From NCBI GenBank assembly GCA_019787685.1, contig JAHNUO010000015.1:186001-250000 (forward strand): a DNA stretch of 64,000 bases, read 5' to 3'. The position numbers and the translations under genes were made by a program. Positions within the stretch are counted from its first letter, which is position 1; every line of letters starts with the position of its first letter. The notes under the pieces were generated by a model that was not told the DNA's origin, searched no databases, and saw nothing but the letters and a program-made list of their open reading frames with translations. The stretch is from Chiua virens. Its lineage: Eukaryota > Basidiomycota > Agaricomycetes > Boletales > Boletaceae. Positions 27,541 to 37,041 of the stretch are shown piece after piece.

Positions 27541-28628
27541 TCTAGGGCAGACGGCGCGGTGTGTAGGTTACGAAAGGCGGGGAGAACGTATATGAAAGAA
27601 AGAGCGAGCTGTGTGTTAGGAGAGAGAAGGAAGCAAGTACTACTACCAGCTGAGCCTCCAGAGCGTTCCACTGCTAACCTTGACCACATCACTCTTTCGG
27701 TCTCCGCAGCGCTTACGTAAAACGTGCCTATCCCACGTGACTAGCAATGTTTCCCCGACTTTGTCGCGTCAATTCGTGCCATTCCTTGCAAACGGACCTG
27801 CGGGAAATGTTTACCGAATTTGTGCATTGGGTCACGAGGACTTCAAAACATGTCTCACATCAGTAACTGTTAACATTACTTAAAGCACACTTAAGGCACA
27901 CTTGTAGTACTTAGTGAGCAAGTCAATCTCAAGTAGATCCAGTAGATCCTTTGGCTTAAAAACTACTTATCTTGTGCTTAAAACACACTTGAGACACTTG
28001 TGTGCTTGAAATTGTGGCTTTAGTCACACCAGAAATCACAGAATTTCAAGTAGTTAAGTCAACATAAGCATTAATGAAAGTGGACAAGCACACAGTGTGA
28101 CAAGCAAAGCTAGTTGAAAATAAGTAAAGTAAGAAAAACAAGCAAATGAGTGGCAGGGTGACAAAAATAGATACATAAAATGTGACTATCCCACGTGACT
28201 AGTAATGTTTTCTAGAACTTTAGTGCCAATCCAAACAAACCTGTAGCATCAGAAAACTTGTGATGAAAAGACATGACCATATATAACCTTATCTGAGCAT
28301 ATCAAATGAGCCAGGTAAAACATCAATGTCTGAATGATACTATGTTGCAACTTTTTTGCATGGCTAGGAATGACTTACCATAAATTACCATATGATTGTA
28401 TCTCATTGTAATGTTCAAAAAAGGATTAGCAGACCTTATAATGCAGTCATATGGGGTGGTAAGCTGGTGGCATTATCATGGCTGAGAAAAAGTTGCAACA
28501 TACATCAGCAAATTCACAAGATACTTTTTCAGCTTTTTGGCAGCTTTCTGTAATGCCAACATTATGAAAATCACAGAAGCCAAAAAGCCCTCAGAAGCAC
28601 CTCAAAAGCTCAATATGAGTCAACAAGC
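27541..28628. other. SEC4 upstream region passing into repeat-derived DNA
   Basis: The first 180 bases are the presumed SEC4 promoter. A segment at about 27725-27800, starting ctatcccacgtgactag, recurs in decayed form at 28185-28245. The DNA between is AT-rich with many short cacactt/cttaa motifs. From here rightward CG dinucleotides become rare. No gene is supported; the motif-rich 320 bases between the copies may be a small degenerate insertion. Confidence 0.5.
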
Positions 28629-29184
28629 TGTTAGAGACCATGCGACTCGGAGGTAGCCAACTCCGGATCTCCGGAGTTGTAGCGTCGGACAGGACTTGGC
28701 TTCACCGTATGTGGTGCACCCTTGTCACAGTCTGTCCCTATATTTTGGACGTGCGGAGAACGGAGGTAGATATATGACTCAACACATAAAGTGGAGTCGA
28801 GCAGAGTAAAGACCGTCAAGGTCTTACGGAGTGTTCGGAGTGAGTTGTACAAATAAAACTAATATTCAGACTAAGGGTACACAGTCGGGGTACTACAGTT
28901 TATATACTCGGAGTGGAATGGAGATTAGTAACGGAGTTGGTAAGAACTGAGTAAGACAGAAGATCGGGAAACTACATAGCCGGAGGTAAGTCGGGTACTG
29001 AGAAAGCCGGAGCTGTGCTCGTAAGCGAGACACAGGTTATGTACTAAAATAAAAGAGGAAACATATATACATAACGGAGGTCCGGGGTCGCGGAGTTGCG
29101 TCCTGAGGGAGATCGACCTGGAGTTATCGTCTAAGAGAAACGGAGTTATATCCGGAGGAACGGAGAACGGAGCAGTATATGACA
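28629..29184 (-). mobile_element. Solo LTR, gypsy family LTR-1, with CAAGC duplication
   Basis: This 556-bp LTR is in reverse orientation; read on the minus strand it runs from TGTCATATACTGC to GGTCTCTAACA. It is flanked by a perfect 5-bp target duplication, CAAGC, at 28624-28628 and 29185-29189. It has the same length as the copy at 57355-57910 and is related to those at 48534-49120 and in the element beginning at 57137. No internal element sequence accompanies it, so it is a solo LTR left by recombination. It keeps many CG dinucleotides and is therefore relatively young. Confidence 0.93.
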
Positions 29185-30510
29185 CAAGCGCAGAAAGCTG
29201 CACAGAAAGTTGTTACATTGTCCAAAAGCAATATATTGAGTAGGGTAGTAAGAAAACTGTACTAGTACTACAAAAGTAATGAACCAGATGTGAAAATATC
29301 ATCCTGAGTGTGCGATGGAACAGCCTGACATCTCTTGGAGTGGTGGTGGAGCAGACTTTGGGGTTCTTCATGAGTGGCAAAATCAAGGATACTGCTGGCC
29401 ATATGATGGAAACTGGCTGGCACTCAGTGCAGCTACAAAGGGCCCAACAAAGAGGGGAGGATACTTGGAACATGCAAACAGGTACCATGTTATGAATTGG
29501 GTGCATAACTTTGATGACTGCTCGTGACTGTCAAATGGATCTTGGACTTGAAGACCTGACAGCTCAGAGTGGGCTGTGTTGAAGGAGATTTGATCAACAG
29601 TGCCTGAGAAAAAAAAATGAGAAAAAAAACAGATGAGCCTTTTAGGCCATTGCACGCACCAGTGGTTGGGGGTAACGAGGATGGGAGACATTGTGAACAG
29701 ACCTGAATAGTGATGGATGGCTTGCATTTAGGGGACATGTCTCTTCACTGGCAGGTGGGTCAAATTCATAGCTCAGTAGGGCAATGGGGAGTACAATCAG
29801 GAGGGAGTATCAGTGTGCAGGGGAGCCATGTAGATTGTGAAGGGGCTGGAGGGAGGTGGACTTTTTCATGAGATGAAATCCTTGCATATCATGTCCTTGT
29901 GAAACAGTAGCAAATGGGCCAAAATGATACTGATGGACTAGCAGGGTGGAGTTCTTCATGAGTGGCAAGAATAAGACAGAGAATGATAAAATGACCTATG
30001 AAATCCTGTTGTATCATGTCCTCATGAAATGGTGGTGAACAGGCTAAAATGGCGCTGATGCTCAGGGTTGCCAGTGGTTTTGTGACAGAGATGGACTGCT
30101 GGGATGGAGCTCTTTGTGAGCAGCAAAAATAAGTGAGATAAAGACTGAGAATGATAAAATGACCTACAAAATCCTTTTGTATCATGTCCTCATGAAATGG
30201 TGATGGCAATTGACATGTGGTGGTTATACAACAGCCTGAGGACAGACACTTGGTGGATGGACTTCACAGATAGCCTGGACAGCGGAATATATGTAAGCAG
30301 GGTAAGGACTGAAATTGATGAAACAACTTATGAAATCAGACAAGCTTGGGCTGTACTTCATCAATTGCAAAGACACCTGGGGCCTTTGATTTCTCTAGCA
30401 TCCAGTGTCATCAACATTGCAACCATTGATATATCTACCTCAGGATCCAAGATGGGTGACCTTATGGCCACTGGTGAGAAAGTCAGAAAGCTGTCACAAA
30501 GGCATAATGG
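29185..30510. repeat. Repeat-derived DNA with diverged tandem units (29875-30210)
   Basis: No gene is recognised. Three related units, each containing atcctt-tatcatgtcct followed by tgaaa and a gagtggcaa or gagcagcaa phrase, begin near 29875, 29999 and 30168. An open frame of about 109 codons on the plus strand near 30197-30526 has no family resemblance. The region lies just downstream of the decayed Plavaka transposase and may be its subterminal repeat zone; that is an inference from position. Confidence 0.5.
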
Positions 30511-32597
30511 TCAGCAAATTTGTTGACATATGTAAAAGAGGTTGAAATGGTTATATGATTGATTTGGGGGGATTTCTTGAGGAGGGATGGGCACAGCAGT
30601 AGCATACACAGGAATAAGGTGGGTAGTGTGAAAAATGGTGTTGGTGTGTATTACAGCTATTTTTGGTCGTCTTGCTGCTGTGATGCTTGGTTTGACAACC
30701 CACATGCCTGTATTTTCATCTAGTGCATCACCAATGCAATTGAACCAGTGAACAACTGCACATGGATATAAAATGCCCTGGAATGAGAAGGAAAAAAAAC
30801 AAAGGATGTGAGCAACATCCAACCCCTGGAAACCTGAGAGCTCTGGATTGGTGACCACAAAGACACAGTCATGTTGGGGACCTTCATTTCTCTGATTTGG
30901 GCAGCAATGGATGTATTCATGGTGCATTCCACCTGTGTCACACAAGTCACTGGGGGTGTAGAATGTAAATGATGTGGAATTGAAGACAGAGATCTTGTCC
31001 AGGTAGAAAGGGCATGCATCACAAGGTTTATCATTGTTGGAATGAATTTTGGTATGAAGGAAGGCTTGGACAAGGTTTGGGAGATGAGGTATTTCGAGTT
31101 CCTCTGCAAGATGGGGGATATCTTTTGCCTGCCTTCATTCTGGGTTAAAGAATAGTGAATATACATTGCAAATGAAGCTGACGATAGACTACTCACATGC
31201 AGTCTTAGCCAGTTGTACAAATGCGTCAACTTGGGGCCCTTTTACTGATTTGGAGTTACTGTGGTCTTCTTGTTGACTGTAGCTTTCATCAGGAGCATCC
31301 ACATCTTCTTCCTGTGGCTGATCATGTTGGTGTTGCTCCTGAGCCTCATTATGGTGCACTAATAAGTAGTATTTTCAGTGCTAATCTCCATAATCAACTG
31401 AAAGTAATAGACATACCCAAAACATGAAGAATTTCTGAGTTTCTGGTTATAGACCCTGCCCTTGCAACAAGCATGCCCCAGGAGTAGAACTTGATCCTCA
31501 TAGCTTGTAGCTTGTCAAGCCTTTGGTTGATGACCAACATTTGTCCCAACACTTGATGATGGCTTGAATGTTGATATGGCATCTAGACAGCTTTGATGTG
31601 TTTAGACTCTGTGATGGAGGAACATAAGCCATTTGGTGCACTGAACTGCTTGATTAGCTTGAAGTAGTGAATGAGCGAGTGTTGATGAGGAAGGGAGAGG
31701 GACTGCACAGCCCCACTGTTCAGAAAGACTTTGTGATAGCAGTGGAATTGAGAAAGCATGTTTTCTAGTTGTGTAAGGTCTGAGGTAGTGATGATGTCCT
31801 TGTGAACCAGATAACAGAATTCTAAAAATGTGTGAAATGTGTGCAACATGTCATGAGGGACGTGACCTTCAATAGCAGTGAGGTAAACCTGGGAATGAAA
31901 ATTAGAAACTACATTGTGTTTCATATCTACATGAGATCTGACCTTCATAAGTGCCTTTGAATCATCACCTGTCTACTGTTTGAAATGTCTATCTTGAGGG
32001 AAGTGATGAAGACTGGCAAAAGAAGCTACAGACGCACTGCTAGATTTTGTTTGAAAATCAGTCACGTCATTGGTGCCAGAGGGTACTTACTGGCAATCAA
32101 TGTCATCCATTATCATGTCTGCATGTTTTTGACCATATGTACAGTAGGTGATAGTCAGGTATTTCTCTACCCACTCAACTAAATGATCCTTGAAGACATC
32201 CTTGATTAATTGATGTAGTATATCTTGAGAAAGGAGTCGGCATATATCAGCCCAAGGGAAATCATTAGTGAAGGGCTGCAAACTATCACTGGCACTGTTT
32301 GTGTAACAAGAAAACAATGCACTTACTATGATATCAGTGACAATGCCAAACTCACTCCATAAGTCATCAATATCCAATTCCTCAACCAAGATATCAGTAT
32401 GATCCTGGGATTGCCATATCTTAAGACTGTCTTTGTCAAGGTTTAATTGGTGGGCCAGGCACCCTGTGAACTCTGAATGAGAGAATGATGGATGAAAAAA
32501 AAAGAGGACATACTGTACCTTGCACACCAGTTCCATACAATGCAAGCTAATAAAGCTTGTTCTTCATAGTTGGCAATGTAAGGTCTGAGCCCATACA
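30511..32597 (-). pseudogene. Plavaka-type transposase, C-terminal part (segment 3 of 3)
   Basis: This is the C-terminal two thirds of a basidiomycete Plavaka-type DDE transposase, decayed. Reading leftward one finds YGLRPYIANYEEQALLACI, then FTNDFPWADICRLLSQDILH followed by QLIKDVFKDHLVEWVEKYL, the stretch YLTAIEGHVPHDMLHTFHTF, RQHSL-like HQHSLIHYFKLIKQFSAPNG, SSITESKHIKAV, LGQMLVINQRLDKLQA, and the end block DCVFVVTNPELSGFQGLDVA with GMWVVKP. The family name comes from remembered sequence style. Stops and frame shifts separate the blocks and CG is scarce. The gene continues at 40691-40857 and 43306-44605, split by insertions at 32603-40685 and 40860-43303. Confidence 0.82.
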
Positions 32598-32805
32598 CAG
32601 CATGGCGGTGAAGGTAATAAATCCCGGCTGTAGTGCAATACTCAGGGGGATTGAAAGAAATAGAAAGAGGGTGAAGGAATGTGATTCCGTTTGACCCAGG
32701 GACAACACTGAGTTGGTGAACGACGAATAATGGTTTTTGAGTAGTCCGAGATGAATCCGGGGCAAATCCAGATTAAAACGGATAGAAAAGCGGACATGGC
32801 AGTCC

Positions 32806-33235
32806 TGAAACAACCTAGAACAAAGCTAGACTGTTAAAGTGTAGTGGATGAAGTGAGAGGGGGTTCAGTCCAGCAGAGAGGCGAAAACTCCAAGAGAACT
32901 TTGTTAGAGCTCTCTGGCTTTGATTCATGGGGTTTATATACTACATGGATGTCGGAGTTCTAATCTGAGTATGAACTACATAGATAAACATAACGTATTC
33001 TATTGGATGATAAGGTGTGAATAGATATGAGTCATAGATAAGAGCATAGCCTTGCACTGCTATGATGAGTCAGTGATAAGGGAAATGAATAGATAAGAAC
33101 ATGTGTTGATGAATGCTGTGTTATTGTGGCAGCCAATCGGATATGATCCTTTGGACAGCCTTGACATGAGGTGAGTATCTTTAGAATAGATTGAACGTTG
33201 GAGTTGTGAAGTGAGGAAAAGTTGGTATCGTAACA
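32806..33235 (-). repeat. 3' LTR of the chromovirus
   Basis: 430 bp; on the plus strand it begins tgaaacaacc and ends gtaaca. It is identical to 39217-39646 except for two transitions (near 33114 and 33138). The last 17 or so codons of pol lie inside it. Confidence 0.95.
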
Positions 33236-34980
33236 CTATCCCCCTTCTGATGATCAGACTCCGAATGATCCGTTTCATAATTGAGACGATGGTGACTATC
33301 CTCATCTTCGTTTTTAGTTTTATCGTCATAAGTTCGGAACATAGAATTGAATTCGGTTTGTGTGACTTTTAGTTTCCTTGGGGCATCTGGGTGTGCTTCA
33401 TGGAAATCAGATATGAGATCCGGCGCATTCTTTAGATTCTTTAGTGGTTCCCAGGTTCTTTCGTCATCATCATAACCTTTCCAGTGTATGAGATATTCTA
33501 AGCGTCGTCCTTTCATTCGGGAATCGACAATATAATCTGCTTCGAATTCTTCTTCTCGGTCATCTCCGATTACGACAGGTCGCGGTTTGTAAACCGGCTG
33601 TTCTGGGAGGTGTTCCTTATATGGTTTGACCTGAGAGATATTTATGACTGGATGTATTCGCATAGTGCGTGGGAGTCGAAGCTTTAGAGCATTCGGACCG
33701 TGCATGGAGATTATGTCATATGGTCCAATCCACTTGTCTGTGAATTTGGGGTGTTGCTTTATTTTTAGGTTTGTGGTAGAGAGCCAGACCTTATCGCCAA
33801 CCGAGTAGGAAGGGGGTTCTGATCTCAATTTATCTGCAACATTTTTCATATGTTCCGCGGCTTTATCTATATTAGATTTGGTTTGCTCTAGTATATCGGA
33901 GAAATCCGTGATGAAATTTTGAGCAGCCGGGTTTTTCATTGGTTGTGGCATAATTCCCATTCTAGGGACGTAGGAACGTGTGATTTCGAATGGTGAGAAT
34001 TTGGTGGCAGTGTGTTTTTTGCTGTTATATGAGAATTGTGCGAGAGGGAGCCAATCGGCCCACGTGTTATCTTTCTCAGCACAGAACATGCGAAGATACT
34101 GTTGCACTTCTCGGTTCATTCGTTCCGATTGTCCATCTGTTTGTGGGTGATGTGCAGTGCTTAGTTTAGGCGTTATTTTTAACCCTGAGCATATATCTTT
34201 CATAAGTTGGGAAGCGAATTGTGGTCCTCTATCCGATACGATGGTTTTCGGGAGGCCATGATGTTTCCATATGTGTGAGAGATATAATTTAGCGAGATCC
34301 ATAGATGTACACGTTTTGTGGCAGGGAATGAATTCGACTTCTTTAGAGAAGCAATCCACAACCGTGAGAATGGAATCATAGGAGTGTGAGAGTGGGAGAT
34401 CTGTGATGAAATCTGCTGAGATATCTTCCCATGGTAATGACGGTGTTTCTAAGGGTTGTAGGAGTCCTGCTGTTTTCTGATTGGAACCCTTGAATCGAGC
34501 GCATCTTTCACAATGTGAGACATAATTTTTGACTTCTTCGTTCATTCGAGGCCAAATGTAAGTTTGAGATAGAAGTTCTAAAGTTTTATCATAGCCGGGG
34601 TGTCCTGCTTCCGGTGTGTCATGAAACATGGTTATAGATTTGGTGCGTAAAGCGTCCGGAATGAAGATCCTATCCCCCTTTCTAAGGAAGGCGTCCTCGA
34701 CTTTATATCCGATAGACAGTAAGTGTTTCATGGCATTAGGTGATAATTTCATGGTTTCATGTTGTACGTCTGTTAAGAATTGATCGCCATTATAGAGGAG
34801 AGTGACGGCTGATCTGATTTTAGATGGATCCATGAGAAGGATTCCTTTGTTATCATCTTCGATTCCGATCATGTGGTCCTCCCTCCTGCTTAAAGCGTCT
34901 GCTTTTCCCATAGTGACTCCAGCCTTGTGGTGCCAAGTGAAGTTAAAGCATGAGAGATATTGCGCCCATCTCGCTTGTCT
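33181..34980 (-). CDS. pol: Chromovirus pol, 3' part: RNase H end, integrase, chromodomain
   Basis: This open stretch continues the pol frame after an in-frame TGA at 34981-34983. It begins with the end of RNase H (RQARWAQYLSCFNFTWHH...ADALSRRED) and goes on to the integrase zinc-binding part (CERCARFKG) and the catalytic core with D in ILTVVDCFSKEVEF, D in VSDRGPQFASQL and E in TDGQSERMNREVQQYL. It ends with a chromodomain (YIVDSRMKGRRLEYLIHWKG followed by YDDDERTWEP). Chromodomains of this class bind heterochromatin marks and bias insertion toward silent chromatin. The frame runs into the 3' LTR before stopping at 33181. Confidence 0.93.
   Translation of the reverse strand, partial: RQARWAQYLSCFNFTWHHKAGVTMGKADALSRREDHMIGIEDDNKGILLMDPSKIRSAVTLLYNGDQFLTDVQHETMKLSPNAMKHLLSIGYKVEDAFLRKGDRIFIPDALRTKSITMFHDTPEAGHPGYDKTLELLSQTYIWPRMNEEVKNYVSHCERCARFKGSNQKTAGLLQPLETPSLPWEDISADFITDLPLSHSYDSILTVVDCFSKEVEFIPCHKTCTSMDLAKLYLSHIWKHHGLPKTIVSDRGPQFASQLMKDICSGLKITPKLSTAHHPQTDGQSERMNREVQQYLRMFCAEKDNTWADWLPLAQFSYNSKKHTATKFSPFEITRSYVPRMGIMPQPMKNPAAQNFITDFSDILEQTKSNIDKAAEHMKNVADKLRSEPPSYSVGDKVWLSTTNLKIKQHPKFTDKWIGPYDIISMHGPNALKLRLPRTMRIHPVINISQVKPYKEHLPEQPVYKPRPVVIGDDREEEFEADYIVDSRMKGRRLEYLIHWKGYDDDERTWEPLKNLKNAPDLISDFHEAHPDAPRKLKVTQTEFNSMFRTYDDKTKNEDEDSHHRLNYETDHSESDHQKGDSVTIPTFPHFTTPTFNLF
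33236..33248 (-). promoter_or_regulatory. Polypurine tract next to the 3' LTR
   Basis: Read on the minus strand the sequence immediately before the 3' LTR is AGAAGGGGGATAG. This purine run is the usual plus-strand DNA primer of LTR retroelements, and its exact abutment on the LTR supports the boundary chosen. Confidence 0.85.
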
Positions 34981-37041
34981 TCAGTTAAGATCTTGGCGTG
35001 TCATAAACCACGTAAGGTTCTGGTGATCATTCCATATTTCAAATTCATGTTTTGCACCCTCAAGATAGTGGCGCCATAGTTCTAGAGAGCGGATAACTGA
35101 GAGCATTTCTTTATCGGCTATAGGGTAATTCCGTTCTTCTGGGGTCATAGAGTGGCTATTATAAGCGACAGGGTGCCAGAGTCCTTCTTTTTCTAAAGAT
35201 AGAACTGCTCCCGTTGCGAAATCCGATGAATCGCATTCTAAGCGATATTTGGCATTCTGATCCGGATAAGCAAGGATAGGGGCTGTCATAAATGCCTTTT
35301 TAAGCATAGTGAATGCTTCGTCACAAGCGAAGGTCCATTCGAATTTTTGATCCTTTTTAGTAAGATTGTGTAAAGGTCGTGCTATTTTTCCATAATCTTT
35401 AATGAATCTGCGATAGAAGTTGGCAAGTCCGAGGAAACTTCTGATGTGTTTGACTGAGGTGGGAGTGGGCCATTCAGCGACTGCTTTGGTTTTCTCATTA
35501 TCCATTTTAATTCCATCAGTTCCTACAATCATTCCGAGGAAGTCCACTTCTTTTACGCGAAAGAAGCATTTTTCTGGTTTTATGTAGAGATCGTTCTCTT
35601 CGAGGCGTTTAAGCACTTTGAGTACGATTTTGTCATGAGTTTCGTAATCATCAGTGTCCATAAAGATCATAAGGTCATCGATGTAGACGACAACGACGCC
35701 ATTCATATCGGCAAAGATTTCGTTCATCATGGTTTGAAACGTTGCTGGTGAGTTACATAATCCAAAGTACATGACGATGGGTTCAAAAGAACCTCGGTGA
35801 CAGACAAATGCTGCCTTCCATTCATCGCCTTCTTTGATGCGTACGTTATTGTATCCCCATCGGAGATCCATTTTCGTGAGAAGCTTAGCGTCTTTTAATT
35901 TATCCACAAGCTGCGATATGAGCGGCAAGGGGTAGTTATTTTTGGTTGTATGTTCGTTTAGGTATTGGTAATCCTGGACCATACGCTTCTTTCCATCTTT
36001 CTTAGGGACAAAGAAGACCGGAGATGTCTGTTCGGACTTAGAGGGTCTGATGTAACCTTTCTTTAATTGGTCATCAATAAATGTGGAGACCTCCTCTTGT
36101 TCTGTGACAGAGAGGGGTATTAAGCGGCCCTTCTTGGGAACGAAAGACTCTTTTAAGTCAATATGGTGATCCCATGGTTTGCGTAATGGTATCCTTTCGG
36201 ATTCCGTTTTTCCAAATACTTTAGCATATTTTAAATATTCTCGTGGGACCATCTCTTCGAGAGTGCGTTCCTTAGGAGGAGAAGGTGGAGTTTCCATGTT
36301 TGCGGTAAAAATACGAGATTCCGCGATAGAGTTTGCATATTTAAGTTCTTCTGCAATAATGGAATCCAAGAAATCGTCTTCTTCTTGAGAGTGACATGAT
36401 TCAGGGCATCTGCGCATTACAACCGATCCAGTGGACCAATCTATATGGGGGTTGTGGTGCTTTAACCATGTATATCCGAGGATAAGGTCGTTCTTTCCAA
36501 GGTTGGTAATTTCGGCATCCACTATTTCCCTGTGTCCTTTGTAATCGATCAAGATCTGTGCAGCATGAGTGATAGCACCTGCTTGATTCTTGGTTCCGTC
36601 GACATTGAAGACTTGTATGGCATGAGGCAGCGCGTGAGTGGGAAGTTTATGCTTAGCAACGTAATCCTCGTGTATGAAGATCGCATTAGCTCCACTATCT
36701 AAAAGCGCTTTTGCTCCAACATAACCAATTTGGTTTACTGGGGATACCAAAATTGGTAATACTATTTCTTTTTCTACCGATGTAGATCTAATGAAAGACC
36801 CATCAGGGATTTGTTTTGTGACAGAATTAAGCACGGAACTATCGTGTCCGCCGCGCTCCGCAGAGACGCTGTCAACGCTTTCGTTTTCTGTTGTTTTTGA
36901 TGGTTTAGGTAGTTTATCCTCTTGCCAGGGAGGTATTTCGGAATATTGAAAGTCGAAATTCAAAGAAATAGAGTTTTCATATTGTTTAGGGAGGGTGTGA
37001 ACGTGAGATCCCAGTTTACTCAGTTCGCTTTGCCTTTTCCC
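34981..37041 (-). CDS. pol: Chromovirus pol, 5' part: protease, reverse transcriptase, RNase H
   Basis: The pol frame is open from 37062 and overlaps the end of gag by about 43 bases in the -1 frame, so it is probably made by ribosomal frameshifting at 37035-37041. Domains in order are the aspartic protease (ALLDSGANAIFI), reverse transcriptase with VFFVPKKDGKKRMVQDYQYL and the catalytic VVVVYIDDLMIF (YIDD at 35674-35685), then RNase H (YRLECDSSDFATGAVLSLEK). The frame is broken only by TGA at 34981-34983 inside the LN-RQARW block. The change is a substitution (C to T in a CG context is the simplest source), not an indel. Apart from that stop the domains look functional. Confidence 0.93.
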   Translation of the reverse strand, partial: GKRQSELSKLGSHVHTLPKQYENSISLNFDFQYSEIPPWQEDKLPKPSKTTENESVDSVSAERGGHDSSVLNSVTKQIPDGSFIRSTSVEKEIVLPILVSPVNQIGYVGAKALLDSGANAIFIHEDYVAKHKLPTHALPHAIQVFNVDGTKNQAGAITHAAQILIDYKGHREIVDAEITNLGKNDLILGYTWLKHHNPHIDWSTGSVVMRRCPESCHSQEEDDFLDSIIAEELKYANSIAESRIFTANMETPPSPPKERTLEEMVPREYLKYAKVFGKTESERIPLRKPWDHHIDLKESFVPKKGRLIPLSVTEQEEVSTFIDDQLKKGYIRPSKSEQTSPVFFVPKKDGKKRMVQDYQYLNEHTTKNNYPLPLISQLVDKLKDAKLLTKMDLRWGYNNVRIKEGDEWKAAFVCHRGSFEPIVMYFGLCNSPATFQTMMNEIFADMNGVVVVYIDDLMIFMDTDDYETHDKIVLKVLKRLEENDLYIKPEKCFFRVKEVDFLGMIVGTDGIKMDNEKTKAVAEWPTPTSVKHIRSFLGLANFYRRFIKDYGKIARPLHNLTKKDQKFEWTFACDEAFTMLKKAFMTAPILAYPDQNAKYRLECDSSDFATGAVLSLEKEGLWHPVAYNSHSMTPEERNYPIADKEMLSVIRSLELWRHYLEGAKHEFEIWNDHQNLTWFMTRQDLN

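Noticed and set aside
32806..33235. LTR boundary at tgttaaag (32832) giving 404-bp LTRs
   Set aside because: Homology extends 26 bases further left in both copies, and only the 32806 boundary gives a perfect AGTCC duplication and TG...CA ends.
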